Program-made: the position numbers and the translations under genes | Shown: positions 33,747-40,908 of the stretch, piece after piece | Position numbering within the stretch: position 1 is the first letter of the stretch | Layout: the number at the start of each line of letters is the position of its first letter | DNA from: GCA-001856825 sp049965815 | GTDB taxonomy: Archaea > Thermoplasmatota > Thermoplasmata > Thermoplasmatales > GCA-001856825 | DNA: 40,908 bases | Direction: 5' to 3' | Assembly (NCBI GenBank): GCA_049965815.1 | Contig: JBMFVV010000014.1 | Coordinates: forward strand, 1 to 40,908 | Notes under the pieces: generated by a model | Databases searched by the model: none | What the model was told of the DNA's origin: nothing | Seen by the model: only the letters and a program-made list of their open reading frames with translations

Positions 33747-34316
33747 ATGAACACTAGAATGGAGCAGGGAAAAGGAAGTTTCGTCTCCGGCCTTGTCAGG
33801 GGATCGTTCCCTGCGTCTCTTCTTACTACTGGTATAGTGTTCACATTTGGGTATGCCACAGGAGTGATTTTTACGATCGGAGATACAAGACAGTTGATAC
33901 CAGTATTTGCTGGCATCATCATTGGGTCCATACTTTTTTCAATAGTTGGTTTTGTTATTAAGACCAATAAACTGAACCTCCTGACTCTTACCCTACTTTC
34001 AGTTCTGTTCCTGGTGGTAGCATACGTTATCATATTTCTTAACTCTCTTGTGATCGATAATACAAATTTCCTGATCATTGCGTTTCTTATGTCGTCTCCT
34101 GCGATGGCTGTGTCCCAGTTAATGGGGCTTTCATCAAAAAGTTACTCCGTTTTCTCGAAAATTAGCTTTGGTGCTGTACAAGCAGTACTTACCATTCTAC
34201 TCGTCTTCGTCTTCTCGCTTGAGTATGAACTGCATGGACAAGTAAATCTATATTTTGGACCACTCATATTCCTGCTACTCGCCATCATCTATCTTGCCGT
34301 GGTGAAGATCGTGTGA
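33747..34316 (+). CDS. Hypothetical membrane protein, about six helices
   Basis: 189 aa, very hydrophobic, with about six predicted transmembrane segments and no recognised family. Its ATG follows the TGA of the phosphoesterase without a gap, so the two are co-translated, and it may help anchor, export or regulate that enzyme. A second in-frame ATG lies 12 nt downstream. A perfect hairpin AAGATGT/ACATCTT at 34346-34363 follows the gene. Confidence 0.65.
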   Translation: MNTRMEQGKGSFVSGLVRGSFPASLLTTGIVFTFGYATGVIFTIGDTRQLIPVFAGIIIGSILFSIVGFVIKTNKLNLLTLTLLSVLFLVVAYVIIFLNSLVIDNTNFLIIAFLMSSPAMAVSQLMGLSSKSYSVFSKISFGAVQAVLTILLVFVFSLEYELHGQVNLYFGPLIFLLLAIIYLAVVKIV

Positions 34317-34345
34317 TAATTTCACAGTTCATCTTATGCAGTTTC

Positions 34346-34363
34346 AAGATGTAAAGACATCTT
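34346..34363. repeat. Perfect hairpin after the phosphoesterase operon
   Basis: AAGATGT and ACATCTT with loop AAAG, 30 bp after the stop of the membrane protein. It could stabilise the 3' end of the mRNA or serve as a protein site. There is no long U-tract, so termination here is not certain. Confidence 0.35.
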
Positions 34364-34441
34364 TCGGAGATTAACTCTACCTCTCTTATATATTCTTAAA
34401 AAACAATTTGAATAGTCGAAGACAATCTCTTGCCGAATAAT

Positions 34442-34948
34442 ATGACGTCTCGGTGGATAGTTTTCTTTGACCTCGATGGGACCCTCTGGGATCATCTTGA
34501 CATTAGCGCGACCAATCCTCCATTTACAAGAATTTCCGATTCATCAATCTCTGACTCTATGGGGGTGAAAATCTCACTGTTACCAGGCGCGGTCGATTTT
34601 ATAAAGTGGGTGAGGTCTAATGGTGGTATCATCTCAACGTGTAGCTGGAATGAATATGATAAGGCCATGGATGCCTTGAAGTGCTTTGGTTTGGAGAAGC
34701 TGTTTGATTTTCATAAGATATCTACGAACCCGAACAAGTTTCAGCTCATGGAACAGGTACTTGAAGCCTTGAGTAAAGAGAATATATCTATTGACAGAAA
34801 ACTACTCTTTTACATTGACGATAGAGACATTCACATCAAGGATGTCAAGGAAAGATTCCCAGAAATGAAATTCTTTAATATATGGAAGAACGGACTTAAT
34901 TTTGAGGGTGTAAAAAAAGAAATTTCTGCCAGACTAAAAGAATCCTAA
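34442..34948 (+). CDS. HAD phosphatase, MDP-1 (magnesium-dependent phosphatase)-like
   Basis: 168 aa. Motif I is VFFDLDGTLWDHLD (nucleophile and acid Asp), motif II is ISTCSWNEYDKAMDAL, the Lys is in the STNPNKFQLM stretch, and motif IV is LFYIDDRDIHIKDVKE. DLDGTLW and STCSWNE match the MDP-1/NIF-like group, which dephosphorylates protein tyrosines or sugar phosphates. The ATG at 34442 is preferred over TTG at 34430. A box CTTATATATTC (34385-34395) would give a short leader of about 25-30 nt. The gene stands alone. Confidence 0.8.
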   Translation: MTSRWIVFFDLDGTLWDHLDISATNPPFTRISDSSISDSMGVKISLLPGAVDFIKWVRSNGGIISTCSWNEYDKAMDALKCFGLEKLFDFHKISTNPNKFQLMEQVLEALSKENISIDRKLLFYIDDRDIHIKDVKERFPEMKFFNIWKNGLNFEGVKKEISARLKES

Positions 34949-34975
34949 GACCACTGAAATAATGGAATGTCAAAA

Positions 34976-34986
34976 CGTTAATATCA
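34976..34986 (+). promoter_or_regulatory. TATA-like box for the SCP2-like gene
   Basis: CGTTAATATCA is centred about 24 nt before the ATG at 35005. Confidence 0.4.
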
Positions 34987-35004
34987 TACTATTGATTGGA
35001 ACAT

Positions 35005-35427
35005 ATGACAGAAAAGCTTCTATTTCCGTCAGAGAGCTGGATAAAGGATTACTGCTCAAGACTATCAAATTCTTCTGAATATAACAGGCTTGGCCAGGGA
35101 TGGCATGACCCCATCCAGTTCAAGATAACCGACTTGGAAAACATCAAGGTTGAACTTGGATTCAAATCATTTGTCCTTGACCTGTACGACGGTAAGTGCA
35201 ACGGATATCATCTAATAGAGAAGGATTTGGAAAGCGCACCAATTATTCTTTACTCCTCCTATTCAGAATGGAAGAGAATATTGGAAGGTAAGGTAAATCC
35301 AACTCAGGCAATGCTTAATGGAATTCTCAAGGTAAAGGGAAACATCGTGTTGCTTATGAAGTACGCCGCGGCCGCCACTGAAATGGTAAAAGTTGCTGGG
35401 AAAATAGATACAGAGTTCAGAGCATAA
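35005..35427 (+). CDS. SCP2 sterol-carrier-like protein
   Basis: 140 aa, cytoplasmic. The second half has the SCP2 pattern: a beta-rich middle (IKVELGFKSFVLDLYDGKCNGYHLI), PIILYSSYSEWKRILEGKVNPTQAMLNGILKVKGN and a final helix LLMKYAAAATEMVKVAGKI. SCP2 domains bind lipids or other hydrophobic ligands in a tunnel. In prokaryotes their roles are mostly unknown. The ATG at 35005 is chosen over an in-frame TTG at 34996 because of the promoter spacing. Confidence 0.75.
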   Translation: MTEKLLFPSESWIKDYCSRLSNSSEYNRLGQGWHDPIQFKITDLENIKVELGFKSFVLDLYDGKCNGYHLIEKDLESAPIILYSSYSEWKRILEGKVNPTQAMLNGILKVKGNIVLLMKYAAAATEMVKVAGKIDTEFRA

Positions 35428-35587
35428 CACATTTGAGATACTTGCAACTGCCCTGCATTACCTATTCACTTTTCCTTCATGACCAGCTTTAGGAGAGTTG
35501 GTCCGTTATTGTTTCTCAGTGACTTTTGAGAACTGATTCTTTTATCTTACATAGAACAAAATTATTCTTGCTTTCTTGCCTCCCAAA

Positions 35588-35600
35588 TTTTTAATAATTT
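35588..35600 (+). promoter_or_regulatory. TATA-like box for the M20 amidohydrolase
   Basis: TTTTTAATAATTT is centred about 24 nt before the ATG at 35617. Confidence 0.45.
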
Positions 35601-35616
35601 TCCAATATCCCACTTT

Positions 35617-36795
35617 ATGAATACTTCAATTCTCAAGGAAGTGGAAGCCTATAGCAATAAAGTAATAGAAATTAGAAGGATGATCCATCAAAACCCTGAA
35701 CTTTCTTATCATGAATTCGAAACTGCAAAACTCATTGCTGAGCATCTAGAAAAGGACGGAATAGAGACCAAGAAAGGTGTCGGTGGAACAGGAGTTGTAG
35801 GAATTCTATACGGGAAGAATAGAGGCAAGACCATAGGGTTGAGAGCAGATATGGATGCGCTCCCTGTACAAGAACAGACTGGATTACCGTTCAGCTCTAA
35901 AAATGAAGGAGTGATGCACGCATGTGGACATGACAGTCATGTTGCGATGCTTCTCGGAGCTGCCCATGTCTTAGCACAGCAAAGGGAGGAGCTTCCAAAT
36001 AATGTTAAATTCATCTTTCAACCAGCTGAAGAGGATGGTGGGGAAGGCGGGGCGCTCCCGATGATTAGGGATGGTGTGTTGGAGAATCCTCACGTTGACC
36101 ATATTTTCGGATTACATATCGTTGGAGACGTGCCTGTGGGTATTTATGCAGTCAAAACAGGTGCTATTATGGCGGCCCCTGATTCCTTCAAGATTGATGT
36201 GACGGGTAAAGGTGGCCATGGGTCGCTTCCTGACCAAACAATTGATCCGATATATGTTGGAAACCAGCTGATTTCTTCACTTTATGGAATCAGGTCGAGA
36301 TATATGTCACAAACTAAACCACTGGTCATTTCTGTCTGCTCAATTCATTCTGGAACAAAGGATAACATAATACCGGATAAGCTCGTAATGGAAGGAACAA
36401 TCAGGACTTTAGATGAAGATTTGAGGAAAGAGGTTAAATCTAAGATAGGAACAATGATCCCGTCTATTGCAAGTTCATTTGGTGCTTCTGCGGAGGTTTC
36501 CTTCATGGAAAATGCCTATCCTGTTACCTACAACGATCCTGAGATAACAAAACGGGTCATTGACATACTTTCCAAGATAGATGGGATGAAAGTTGTCGAA
36601 ATCGAAGCAGTAATGGGTGGAGAGGATGTTTCAAGATTCTTACAGAAGGCCCCGGGAACCTATTATTTCCTAGGTACAAGAAACGATAAAAAGGGATTGA
36701 TTTATTCTAACCATAACAGCAAATTCACTTCTGATGAAGACTATCTAAAGTTTGGCACTCTAGCTCACGTACTGATAGCAATGAATAACTGGTAA
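35617..36795 (+). CDS. M20-family amidohydrolase / carboxypeptidase
   Basis: 392 aa, cytoplasmic metallohydrolase that splits N-acyl amino acids or short peptides (family of hippurate hydrolase, IAA-amino-acid hydrolase and archaeal CpsA carboxypeptidase). Start region RRMIHQNPELSYHEFETAKLI. Metal motifs LRADMDALPVQEQTG, HACGHDSHVAMLLGAAHVL and FQPAEEDGGEGGALPMI, GLHIVGDVPVG, and a late GGEDVSRFLQKAPG. The dimerisation domain begins around residue 180 (FKIDVTGKGGHGSLPDQTIDP). Own leaderless promoter. The gene is isolated, with no clear operon partner. Confidence 0.93.
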   Translation: MNTSILKEVEAYSNKVIEIRRMIHQNPELSYHEFETAKLIAEHLEKDGIETKKGVGGTGVVGILYGKNRGKTIGLRADMDALPVQEQTGLPFSSKNEGVMHACGHDSHVAMLLGAAHVLAQQREELPNNVKFIFQPAEEDGGEGGALPMIRDGVLENPHVDHIFGLHIVGDVPVGIYAVKTGAIMAAPDSFKIDVTGKGGHGSLPDQTIDPIYVGNQLISSLYGIRSRYMSQTKPLVISVCSIHSGTKDNIIPDKLVMEGTIRTLDEDLRKEVKSKIGTMIPSIASSFGASAEVSFMENAYPVTYNDPEITKRVIDILSKIDGMKVVEIEAVMGGEDVSRFLQKAPGTYYFLGTRNDKKGLIYSNHNSKFTSDEDYLKFGTLAHVLIAMNNW

Positions 36796-37082
36796 TGCCA
36801 ACTACCATTCTATTGCTATAAACAAAAACTTAAGGTAGGTCCTGTCGAAGTCTTATAAGGAGTCAGGACCAGATTTACTTTCTCCGTTTCCTTTAAGGAT
36901 ATGACACCAGTTCAAAAGATGTATTCGAATAACGAATTTGAAAAAACGGAGCTATTAGCAATTTGACGGTCTGGCGAAACTTGATGGATCCATTAGGGCG
37001 AGAATAAGAATAACTAATTTCTTGCTCACGGTCTTACCTCCAGAATGAGAGGAGAAATAGAATGAACTATATTACGTGGTAG
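36796..37082. other. Intergenic region with a 7-bp inverted repeat
   Basis: About 290 bp between convergent genes. GGTCCTG (36838-36844) and CAGGACC (36864-36870) form a perfect inverted repeat with a 19-nt spacer containing TTATAA. No gene is recognised. It could be a terminator structure or the end of a lost mobile element. Confidence 0.4.
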
Positions 37083-37970
37083 TTACGTCACTCCCAGAAT
37101 ACCAACTTCGGTTCCATTGATGGTACAGGTTGCAGAAAGCCACAGAGAAAACGAATAATGTGAAAAGGAAGAAAAACCAAACTCCATCCCTATGTTTATT
37201 TGCTGTATGTAATCATTAGTCAGGTTCAGATTGAGTATTGACTGTGTTTCTGAAATAAAGGAAGAAAGATTCAGAGGGGAAAATACTGAACCTTCAGGAA
37301 GAAAAGTAACGAGAGGAGCACCATTTGTTGCTGACTTACTTTCCTCTACATTCCAGGTTATGTTTTTCTGTGAACCATTCACCACTGAGTTCGAAGTTAA
37401 ATGGCCCAGTTCAAGATGATTTACATAATATGGTGCGTAATACACATAAACCATAATCTCTAGAACCGGCGAGAAGGTTGTTGGTGAGGGTTGGACCATA
37501 ATGTCGTATGATAGGTGAACTGGCAGGTCTCGTGAAGTATTCACAAGATTGAATGAGACAGTTGAGAGTATGTCATCTTTTATTGCATCAGACACCGTAG
37601 TAGGAAGCCCATAGCGGAAACGTGCAGAGGGATATCCAACGACATTAGCAGATTTCGTCACTACATTCGTGTAATTTGATACGATGTGCATACTACTGTT
37701 GGAGTACACCGAAATAGTGGTATTACCTTCACCACTTTGAAGATTCAAGAGATTAGTGCTTATGTTAGCACCTAGAAACTGATGAGATGCCTGAGGGTTC
37801 GAAGCATTGCCAACAATCCTGTTAATCAGGATGCTGAAAGAATTTGAAGATGTCTGAACGAGTTGGATTACAATAAAAGATGAGATGATTATAACTACTG
37901 CTGCAATCACGGCTAGCTTAATCATTTTCCGCCTCCTTGTACGGTCAAGGGTTCCCCCCTTTCGAACCAT
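37083..37970 (-). CDS. Membrane-anchored GH12-like endoglucanase candidate
   Basis: 295 aa. Basic N-terminus (RTRRRK) and one membrane helix at about 17-38 give an N-in, outside-facing protein. The outer part has many N-x-S/T sites and is beta-strand-rich. Several places fit the GH12 (cellulase H) pattern of archaeal endoglucanases: NVVGYPSARFRYGLP, then PVLEIMVYVYYAP with E171 where the nucleophile sits in EIM(V/I)W, and YIQQINIGMEFGFSS with E263 at the acid/base position. Similarity is by motif only and the sequence is diverged, so enzyme activity is not assured. TATA-like GATTTTAAATC (37991-38001, minus) lies 26 nt upstream of the ATG at 37970. Confidence 0.6.
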   Translation of the reverse strand: MVRKGGTLDRTRRRKMIKLAVIAAVVIIISSFIVIQLVQTSSNSFSILINRIVGNASNPQASHQFLGANISTNLLNLQSGEGNTTISVYSNSSMHIVSNYTNVVTKSANVVGYPSARFRYGLPTTVSDAIKDDILSTVSFNLVNTSRDLPVHLSYDIMVQPSPTTFSPVLEIMVYVYYAPYYVNHLELGHLTSNSVVNGSQKNITWNVEESKSATNGAPLVTFLPEGSVFSPLNLSSFISETQSILNLNLTNDYIQQINIGMEFGFSSFSHYSFSLWLSATCTINGTEVGILGVT

Positions 37971-37990
37971 GATTTCTCATGGACGTTAAC

Positions 37991-38001
37991 GATTTAAAAT
38001 C
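37991..38001 (-). promoter_or_regulatory. TATA-like box for the GH12-like gene
   Basis: The minus strand reads GATTTTAAATC, a palindrome centred 26 nt before the ATG at 37970. Confidence 0.45.
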
Positions 38002-38089
38002 TGTTCTTCTCAGGTATGTTCCATACGCTCATAAGAAAACCTTTCATTTTATTGCCCTATACTTTCCTGGATCCCTTCGTCCTCCAAAA

Positions 38090-38386
38090 TCAGGTCCTGT
38101 TCTCGTTCATTATGTTTAGTTCCAGTCTTATGATGTTGTTGAATTCGAGGCATGATAAAACAAACTTTATGGAGGTCGAGATATACGAACCCGTCTTCCA
38201 GCCCTTCTCCATCTTCCTTACCTGGTCCGAGACCTTCTCCTTGAATTTGGCGTAATCATCTGCGACCAGCGTCAGTATGGATTCTGGGTCATCATGGAGC
38301 CATTCTAGCCACAGGCCAAGATTCCTCAGGTAATAATCAGCAGTGATATCTGACTTTGCTTTGAGGTTCTCAAACCAGTCATTCAC
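38090..38386 (-). pseudogene. Tyrosine recombinase (integrase) N-terminal remnant
   Basis: 98 codons resembling the core-binding (SAM-like) domain of archaeal/phage integrases: WFENLKAKSDITADYYLRNLGLWLEWL, SILTLVADDYAKFKEKVSD, YISTSIKFVLSCLEFNNIIRLELNI. The frame stays open upstream to about 38430. After the stop there is no catalytic domain: the R...HxxR...Y residues are missing, and downstream sequence is open only briefly in another frame. It is therefore a truncated and probably dead integrase. It marks this end of the window as a former integration hot spot, next to two toxin-antitoxin pairs. Confidence 0.65.
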
Positions 38387-38568
38387 TTTCTTGACCAGAA
38401 GAACCTCACATCCGGGGTTCAGGCGCTTTTGGATACTTGAACTTGATGGAGCGTAGAAATATTAAAATTCGAAACGCAACTTTTCAATTCTGGTTATAAC
38501 TTTTTGACGATCCAGTTTAGAAAATTTTCCTAACGAATTATATAGCTCATATAAGTCCCAGCACTCCC

Positions 38569-38580
38569 ATAAATATTATA
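38569..38580 (+). promoter_or_regulatory. TATA box for the RelBE-type operon
   Basis: ATAAATATTATA lies about 22-26 nt before the ATG at 38596. Confidence 0.5.
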
Positions 38581-38595
38581 TGCAATTATTTGATC

Positions 38596-38790
38596 ATGTT
38601 TCCAATGGATGTAACAACTATACAAATAAAGAAGACAACCAGAGATGAACTCAAGAGAATTGGGAGAAAGGGCCAGTCATATGATGATCTCATAACTAAG
38701 CTCCTGGAAATTGCCAAAAAGGATATTTTTTTCAAAGAGCTTGATAGGATAGCAGAAACAGAGGAGTTCTTACCACTTGACGAAATTTAA
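38596..38790 (+). CDS. Antitoxin of a RelE-type toxin-antitoxin pair
   Basis: 64 aa. The N-terminus (VTTIQIKKTTRDELKRIGRKGQSYDDLITKLLEIAKKD) is the ribbon-helix-helix-like or VapB/DUF7557-type DNA-binding pattern common in archaeal antitoxins. The acidic tail (ELDRIAETEEFLPLDEI) would wrap the toxin. The ATG at 38596 fits the TATA box at 38569; a TTG at 38590 and an ATG at 38605 are alternatives. It overlaps the toxin start by 14 bp. Confidence 0.78.
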   Translation: MFPMDVTTIQIKKTTRDELKRIGRKGQSYDDLITKLLEIAKKDIFFKELDRIAETEEFLPLDEI

Positions 38791-39055
38791 GATATTTGTT
38801 TCAACGACTGCATCAAAAGAGTTGAATGATCTAGAACCTAAGATCAAGGAAAGAATCAAAGACAAACTGAGAGAGCTAGCAATGGATTTATTCAATTCAA
38901 AAAGTAGATTAGTTACCAAAAAACTTGTAGGAATGAAGAGAACATACTATAGACTCAGAGTTGGAGATTATAGGGTAATATACTTCTTTAAGGATGAAAA
39001 GATTATGGTTGTAAGAGTGGCGACCAGATCAGATGTTTACCCCTGGCTCGAATAA
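38777..39055 (+). CDS. RelE/ParE-family toxin
   Basis: 92 aa, basic. FKIFVSTTASKELNDLEPKIKERIKDKL is the helical hairpin start and YYRLRVGDYRVIYFFKDEKIMVVRVATRSDVY is the classic RelE beta-sheet end, with the R-x-G-x-Y-R-V-I-Y signature. RelE toxins cut mRNA in the ribosome, whereas ParE relatives act on gyrase. The length and motif favour RelE. TTG start at 38777 inside the end of the antitoxin gene, so the pair is translationally coupled. Confidence 0.88.
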   Translation: MTKFKIFVSTTASKELNDLEPKIKERIKDKLRELAMDLFNSKSRLVTKKLVGMKRTYYRLRVGDYRVIYFFKDEKIMVVRVATRSDVYPWLE

Positions 39056-39537
39056 AACCTTGTTTCTGATAAACTTCCCGCTGCAGTTACCTGAAGATTT
39101 GTAAGTACTTGTACTCAAATCAGTTCGTGTTTGGTTCTTAAGTATCTCTTCAAGAAGTCCCGCTAAACGCTTTTTTGGAGAAATGTCTATACTTACACCC
39201 GACCTCAAATTGTCCAAGGGTAGCTGGATATATGCACTCAATTGAGTAATAAAATATTCGAATGATGTCTGGTGAACTAGTTATGATATTTGATCAAGTA
39301 TTTGAAATATCAGGACTTGGATGGTCTGATTCAACATCGAAGATCACTTTTCTTATACCTTTGAAGGAGTGCTGGTCGGTGCTTAGCGCCTTTTGAAAAT
39401 TAGTACAGATGGAACGCTCGGTAAACAATCATAGCATAATTCCTTCAGTGCTAGTAGGTATATCTCTTTAAAACTTTAATCGTATCCTGACCGATCTGTT
39501 TTAATTTTAAATCACTGAGGTTGAGACTCCCCAGTCG
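39056..39537. other. Gene-poor spacer between the two toxin-antitoxin pairs
   Basis: About 480 bp without a supported gene. A minus-strand open frame (39029-39241, 70 codons) shows no family and overlaps the toxin end. A small hairpin GGTGC-tta-GCGCC followed by TTTT stands at 39378-39394. The rest is A/T-rich. Confidence 0.4.
39378..39394 (+). terminator. Hairpin with T-run (possible terminator)
   Basis: Stem GGTGC/GCGCC (one G-U) with a 3-nt loop and TTTT after it looks like a bacterial-type intrinsic terminator. In the reverse direction it has no T-run. It may terminate the RelBE-type transcript or belong to a lost element. Confidence 0.3.
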
Positions 39538-39948
39538 TTATCCAATTTCATCAATTATCTTTAGACCCTTGACATTCTTGAAAGACTCATCATGAGTTAG
39601 AAGGGTATCGGTTCTAACTGCCTTCATAGTTGCGAGAATTACACAATCTCTTGAACCAAGCCCCAAGCGGGCATAAACTGACAGAAGATCAATTGAGGAT
39701 TGCATAATGGTCGATGTAAAATCAATCAATTTTAGAGTAGAAAGGTTAGTTATCATCTTCATCTTTTCGTTCAAAATCTTTGGCTGAAGAGTTCTGAAAT
39801 AGTGGGCTACTTCCATTAAGGTTACCGTGCTGACCACAGCACCATCTCGAATCGCTTTTTGCATCGCATTATCCACGAAATCGTGTTCAGGCAATCTTTC
39901 GTCAAACCAGTAAATCCAGTAGTTCGCGTCTACATATGATAAGGCCAA
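39538..39948 (-). CDS. VapC-family PIN-domain toxin
   Basis: 136 aa, ribonuclease toxin. The PIN acidic residues are seen: first Asp in LSYVDANYWIYWF, Glu in TLMEVAHYFRTL, Asp in LGSRDCVILATM, Asp in LLTHDESFKNVKGLKII. These bind Mg and cleave RNA, usually tRNA. The TTG at 39948 gives MALSYVDANYW, with AGTGAG-like sequence before it. An upstream in-frame start at 39990 would overlap the antitoxin and is less likely. It follows vapB with a 7-nt gap. Confidence 0.88.
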   Translation of the reverse strand: MALSYVDANYWIYWFDERLPEHDFVDNAMQKAIRDGAVVSTVTLMEVAHYFRTLQPKILNEKMKMITNLSTLKLIDFTSTIMQSSIDLLSVYARLGLGSRDCVILATMKAVRTDTLLTHDESFKNVKGLKIIDEIG

Positions 39949-39955
39949 TAGAGCC

Positions 39956-40192
39956 TCACTTCCAGATTTGCTTAAGATTGACAGGATCACTAATTGGTAT
40001 TTTAGACCCTTTTTTAATGAATCCCTTCATCTTGGTACGAAATTCTTCTGGGGATACAGACTTTTCAATTATAAGTCTATCAGATTCAACGTGCAATTTT
40101 ACTCTCATCCCATTCTTGAGTCCCAGAGAGCTTCTGACGTCTTTCGAGATTACAATTCTACCCTTTTCGTCTATCACAGTTTCTTGAGTCAT
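39956..40192 (-). CDS. VapB-like AbrB/SpoVT-family antitoxin
   Basis: 78 aa. The N-terminal swapped-hairpin beta-barrel is clear: ETVIDEKGRIVISKDVRSSLGL and GMRVKLHVESDRLIIEKS. The C-terminal tail (about 50-78, FRTKMKGFIKKGSKIPISDP) would bind and block VapC. The ATG at 40192 (MTQETVIDEKGR) is preferred over an in-frame start at 40222. First gene of the minus-strand vapBC operon; autoregulation through the AbrB domain is usual. Confidence 0.88.
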   Translation of the reverse strand: MTQETVIDEKGRIVISKDVRSSLGLKNGMRVKLHVESDRLIIEKSVSPEEFRTKMKGFIKKGSKIPISDPVNLKQIWK

Positions 40193-40389
40193 TCCCACTT
40201 CATTTCCCACATACAAAATCAATATGTAAACGTTTCGATTGTATGCAACAGGTCAGTCTAGTGTGGACTTCAACCTGGATGAATCTCCCTTCTTGTGATG
40301 AGTCTTGGTACATCCCTTATGAAATTCCTCCTCCTCAGCTTCTGTGTGTGGAATATGGATAGGAGGGTATCATCCTGAACTCCCTTGTT

Positions 40390-40908
40390 TTACCACCACG
40401 ATATACTTTCTAGAGCCTCAAGTATGTCCTTCTGCTTCCTTGTTCTTTCAATCTCCCTAAGAGAACCTGCCTGGTCCTCTATCATGTGAAGCTTCTCCAG
40501 CTCTATGAGCATTGATTCTATGGAGTATTTCCTGCTCAGTTTGGACGAGTCCATTCCCCTGAGCAGTATTGACCTTATGATCATAGATAAGAAGAAAACG
40601 AAAAGCATACCCTTCACAGTGGATTCCTTATGTTCCCTCAACGGGAAGACATCAAGATCAGTCTTAAGGGAACGGAATGCCTTCTCTATGCTGTCCCTCT
40701 CCCTGTAGATGGAGAGGCATTCAAGTGCAGAGAGACCTGCATTGCTCACGAGAATGAATCTGCCCATCCTGTTCTCATGGGCGGATATTGCCTTGTTCCT
40801 CGCTCTGGTTGTTATATGGCCGTCCTCTATCCTGTAAGTGATATATCGCAGGTAATCGCCAGCAATGCTCTCTATAGTCCTCCTGACTCCCCTGCGAACT
40901 TGAAGTTT
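40390..40908 (-). CDS. IS4/IS1634-type transposase, partial (5' end outside the window)
   Basis: C-terminal 172 codons of a DDE transposase of the IS4 superfamily, open through the window edge. NRMGRFILVSNAGLSALECLSIYRERDSIEKAFRSLK in segments carries the Y-x(2)-R-x(3)-E-x(6)-K signature (YRERDSIEKAFRSLK) that holds the last catalytic Glu. It is followed by LDVFPLREHKESTVKGMLFVFFLSMIIRSIL, typical of the IS1634 group. The C-terminal helical tail ends with SISWW. No frameshift is seen in the visible part. About 130 bp of non-coding sequence (40262-40389) lies between its stop and vapB and may hold the element's end, which was not identified. Confidence 0.85.
   Translation of the reverse strand, partial: KLQVRRGVRRTIESIAGDYLRYITYRIEDGHITTRARNKAISAHENRMGRFILVSNAGLSALECLSIYRERDSIEKAFRSLKTDLDVFPLREHKESTVKGMLFVFFLSMIIRSILLRGMDSSKLSRKYSIESMLIELEKLHMIEDQAGSLREIERTRKQKDILEALESISWW

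Noticed and set aside
33677..34078. 133-codon antisense frame over the membrane protein gene
   Set aside because: It mirrors the hydrophobic codons of the real gene and has no features of its own.
37791..37805. GGGTTCGAAGC resembling a tRNA T-loop
   Set aside because: No acceptor, D or anticodon stem can be paired around it and it lies inside the GH12-like gene. No tRNA was found in the window.
39029..39241. 70-codon minus-strand open frame after the RelE-type toxin
   Set aside because: It overlaps the toxin end, has no recognisable domain and lacks a convincing start or promoter.
1..40908. CRISPR arrays
   Set aside because: No regularly spaced direct repeats were seen in any intergenic region.

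Overview
The window is archaeal and most likely from the Thermoplasmata (a Thermoplasma/Ferroplasma/Cuniculiplasma-type acidophile). The reasons are: archaeal information genes (RadB, FEN1 with a C-terminal PIP box, type II methionine aminopeptidase, archaeal ThiI, TruA and RNase Z); a 5S rRNA gene standing alone, as is usual in this group; a fused O6-alkylguanine-DNA alkyltransferase/endonuclease V, first described in Ferroplasma acidarmanus; and many start codons about 24-27 nt downstream of a TATA-like box, which implies leaderless mRNAs.

Layout. 1-2050 is mobile-element territory: a cluster of small perfect hairpins, a frameshifted IS630-type remnant, and an apparently intact IS110-family element. 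2053-7178 holds a helical protein, a GltD-like flavoprotein, an amino-acid permease and an FAH-family hydrolase. 5S rRNA lies at about 7223-7344. 7388-16152 is a dense housekeeping block: HAD phosphatase-radB, fen-tmk, (minus strand) sua5-like-map and marC, then the overlapping operon thiI-rnz-AGT/endoV-truA. 16173-20204 carries a methyltransferase, a GT4 glycosyltransferase, a Cys/Met-metabolism PLP enzyme and a small membrane protein. 20771-34316 looks catabolic: a large ArsR-HTH/STAND/TPR regulator; a 2-hydroxyacid dehydrogenase translationally coupled to a benzoylformate-decarboxylase-like ThDP enzyme; a convergent tungsten-type aldehyde:ferredoxin oxidoreductase; an MFS transporter; an FGGY kinase with a sphingosine-phosphate-lyase-like PLP enzyme; and an exported phosphoesterase with a membrane partner. 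34442-36795 has an MDP-1-like phosphatase, an SCP2-like protein and an M20 amidohydrolase. From 37 kb on the window is accessory again: a membrane-anchored GH12-like protein, an integrase remnant, a RelBE-type and a VapBC-type toxin-antitoxin pair, and an IS4/IS1634-type transposase running off the edge.

The strongest finding is in the IS110 element. The about 140 nt between its left end and the transposase fold on paper into an enclosing stem plus two stem-loops with internal loops, the layout of a bridge RNA (seekRNA). The two sides of the first internal loop carry 8-nt strings that match the DNA directly abutting the two ends of the element: AGTTAGAC at 606-613 and the complement of AGGTGTTT at 1963-1970. 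The second loop contains 7 nt identical to the element's right end. So the guide RNA, its target half-sites and a GA core can be read directly from the sequence. A second system worth attention is the FGGY kinase plus sphingosine-phosphate-lyase-like pair next to the hydroxyacid/ThDP/AOR genes, a plausible undescribed catabolic route.
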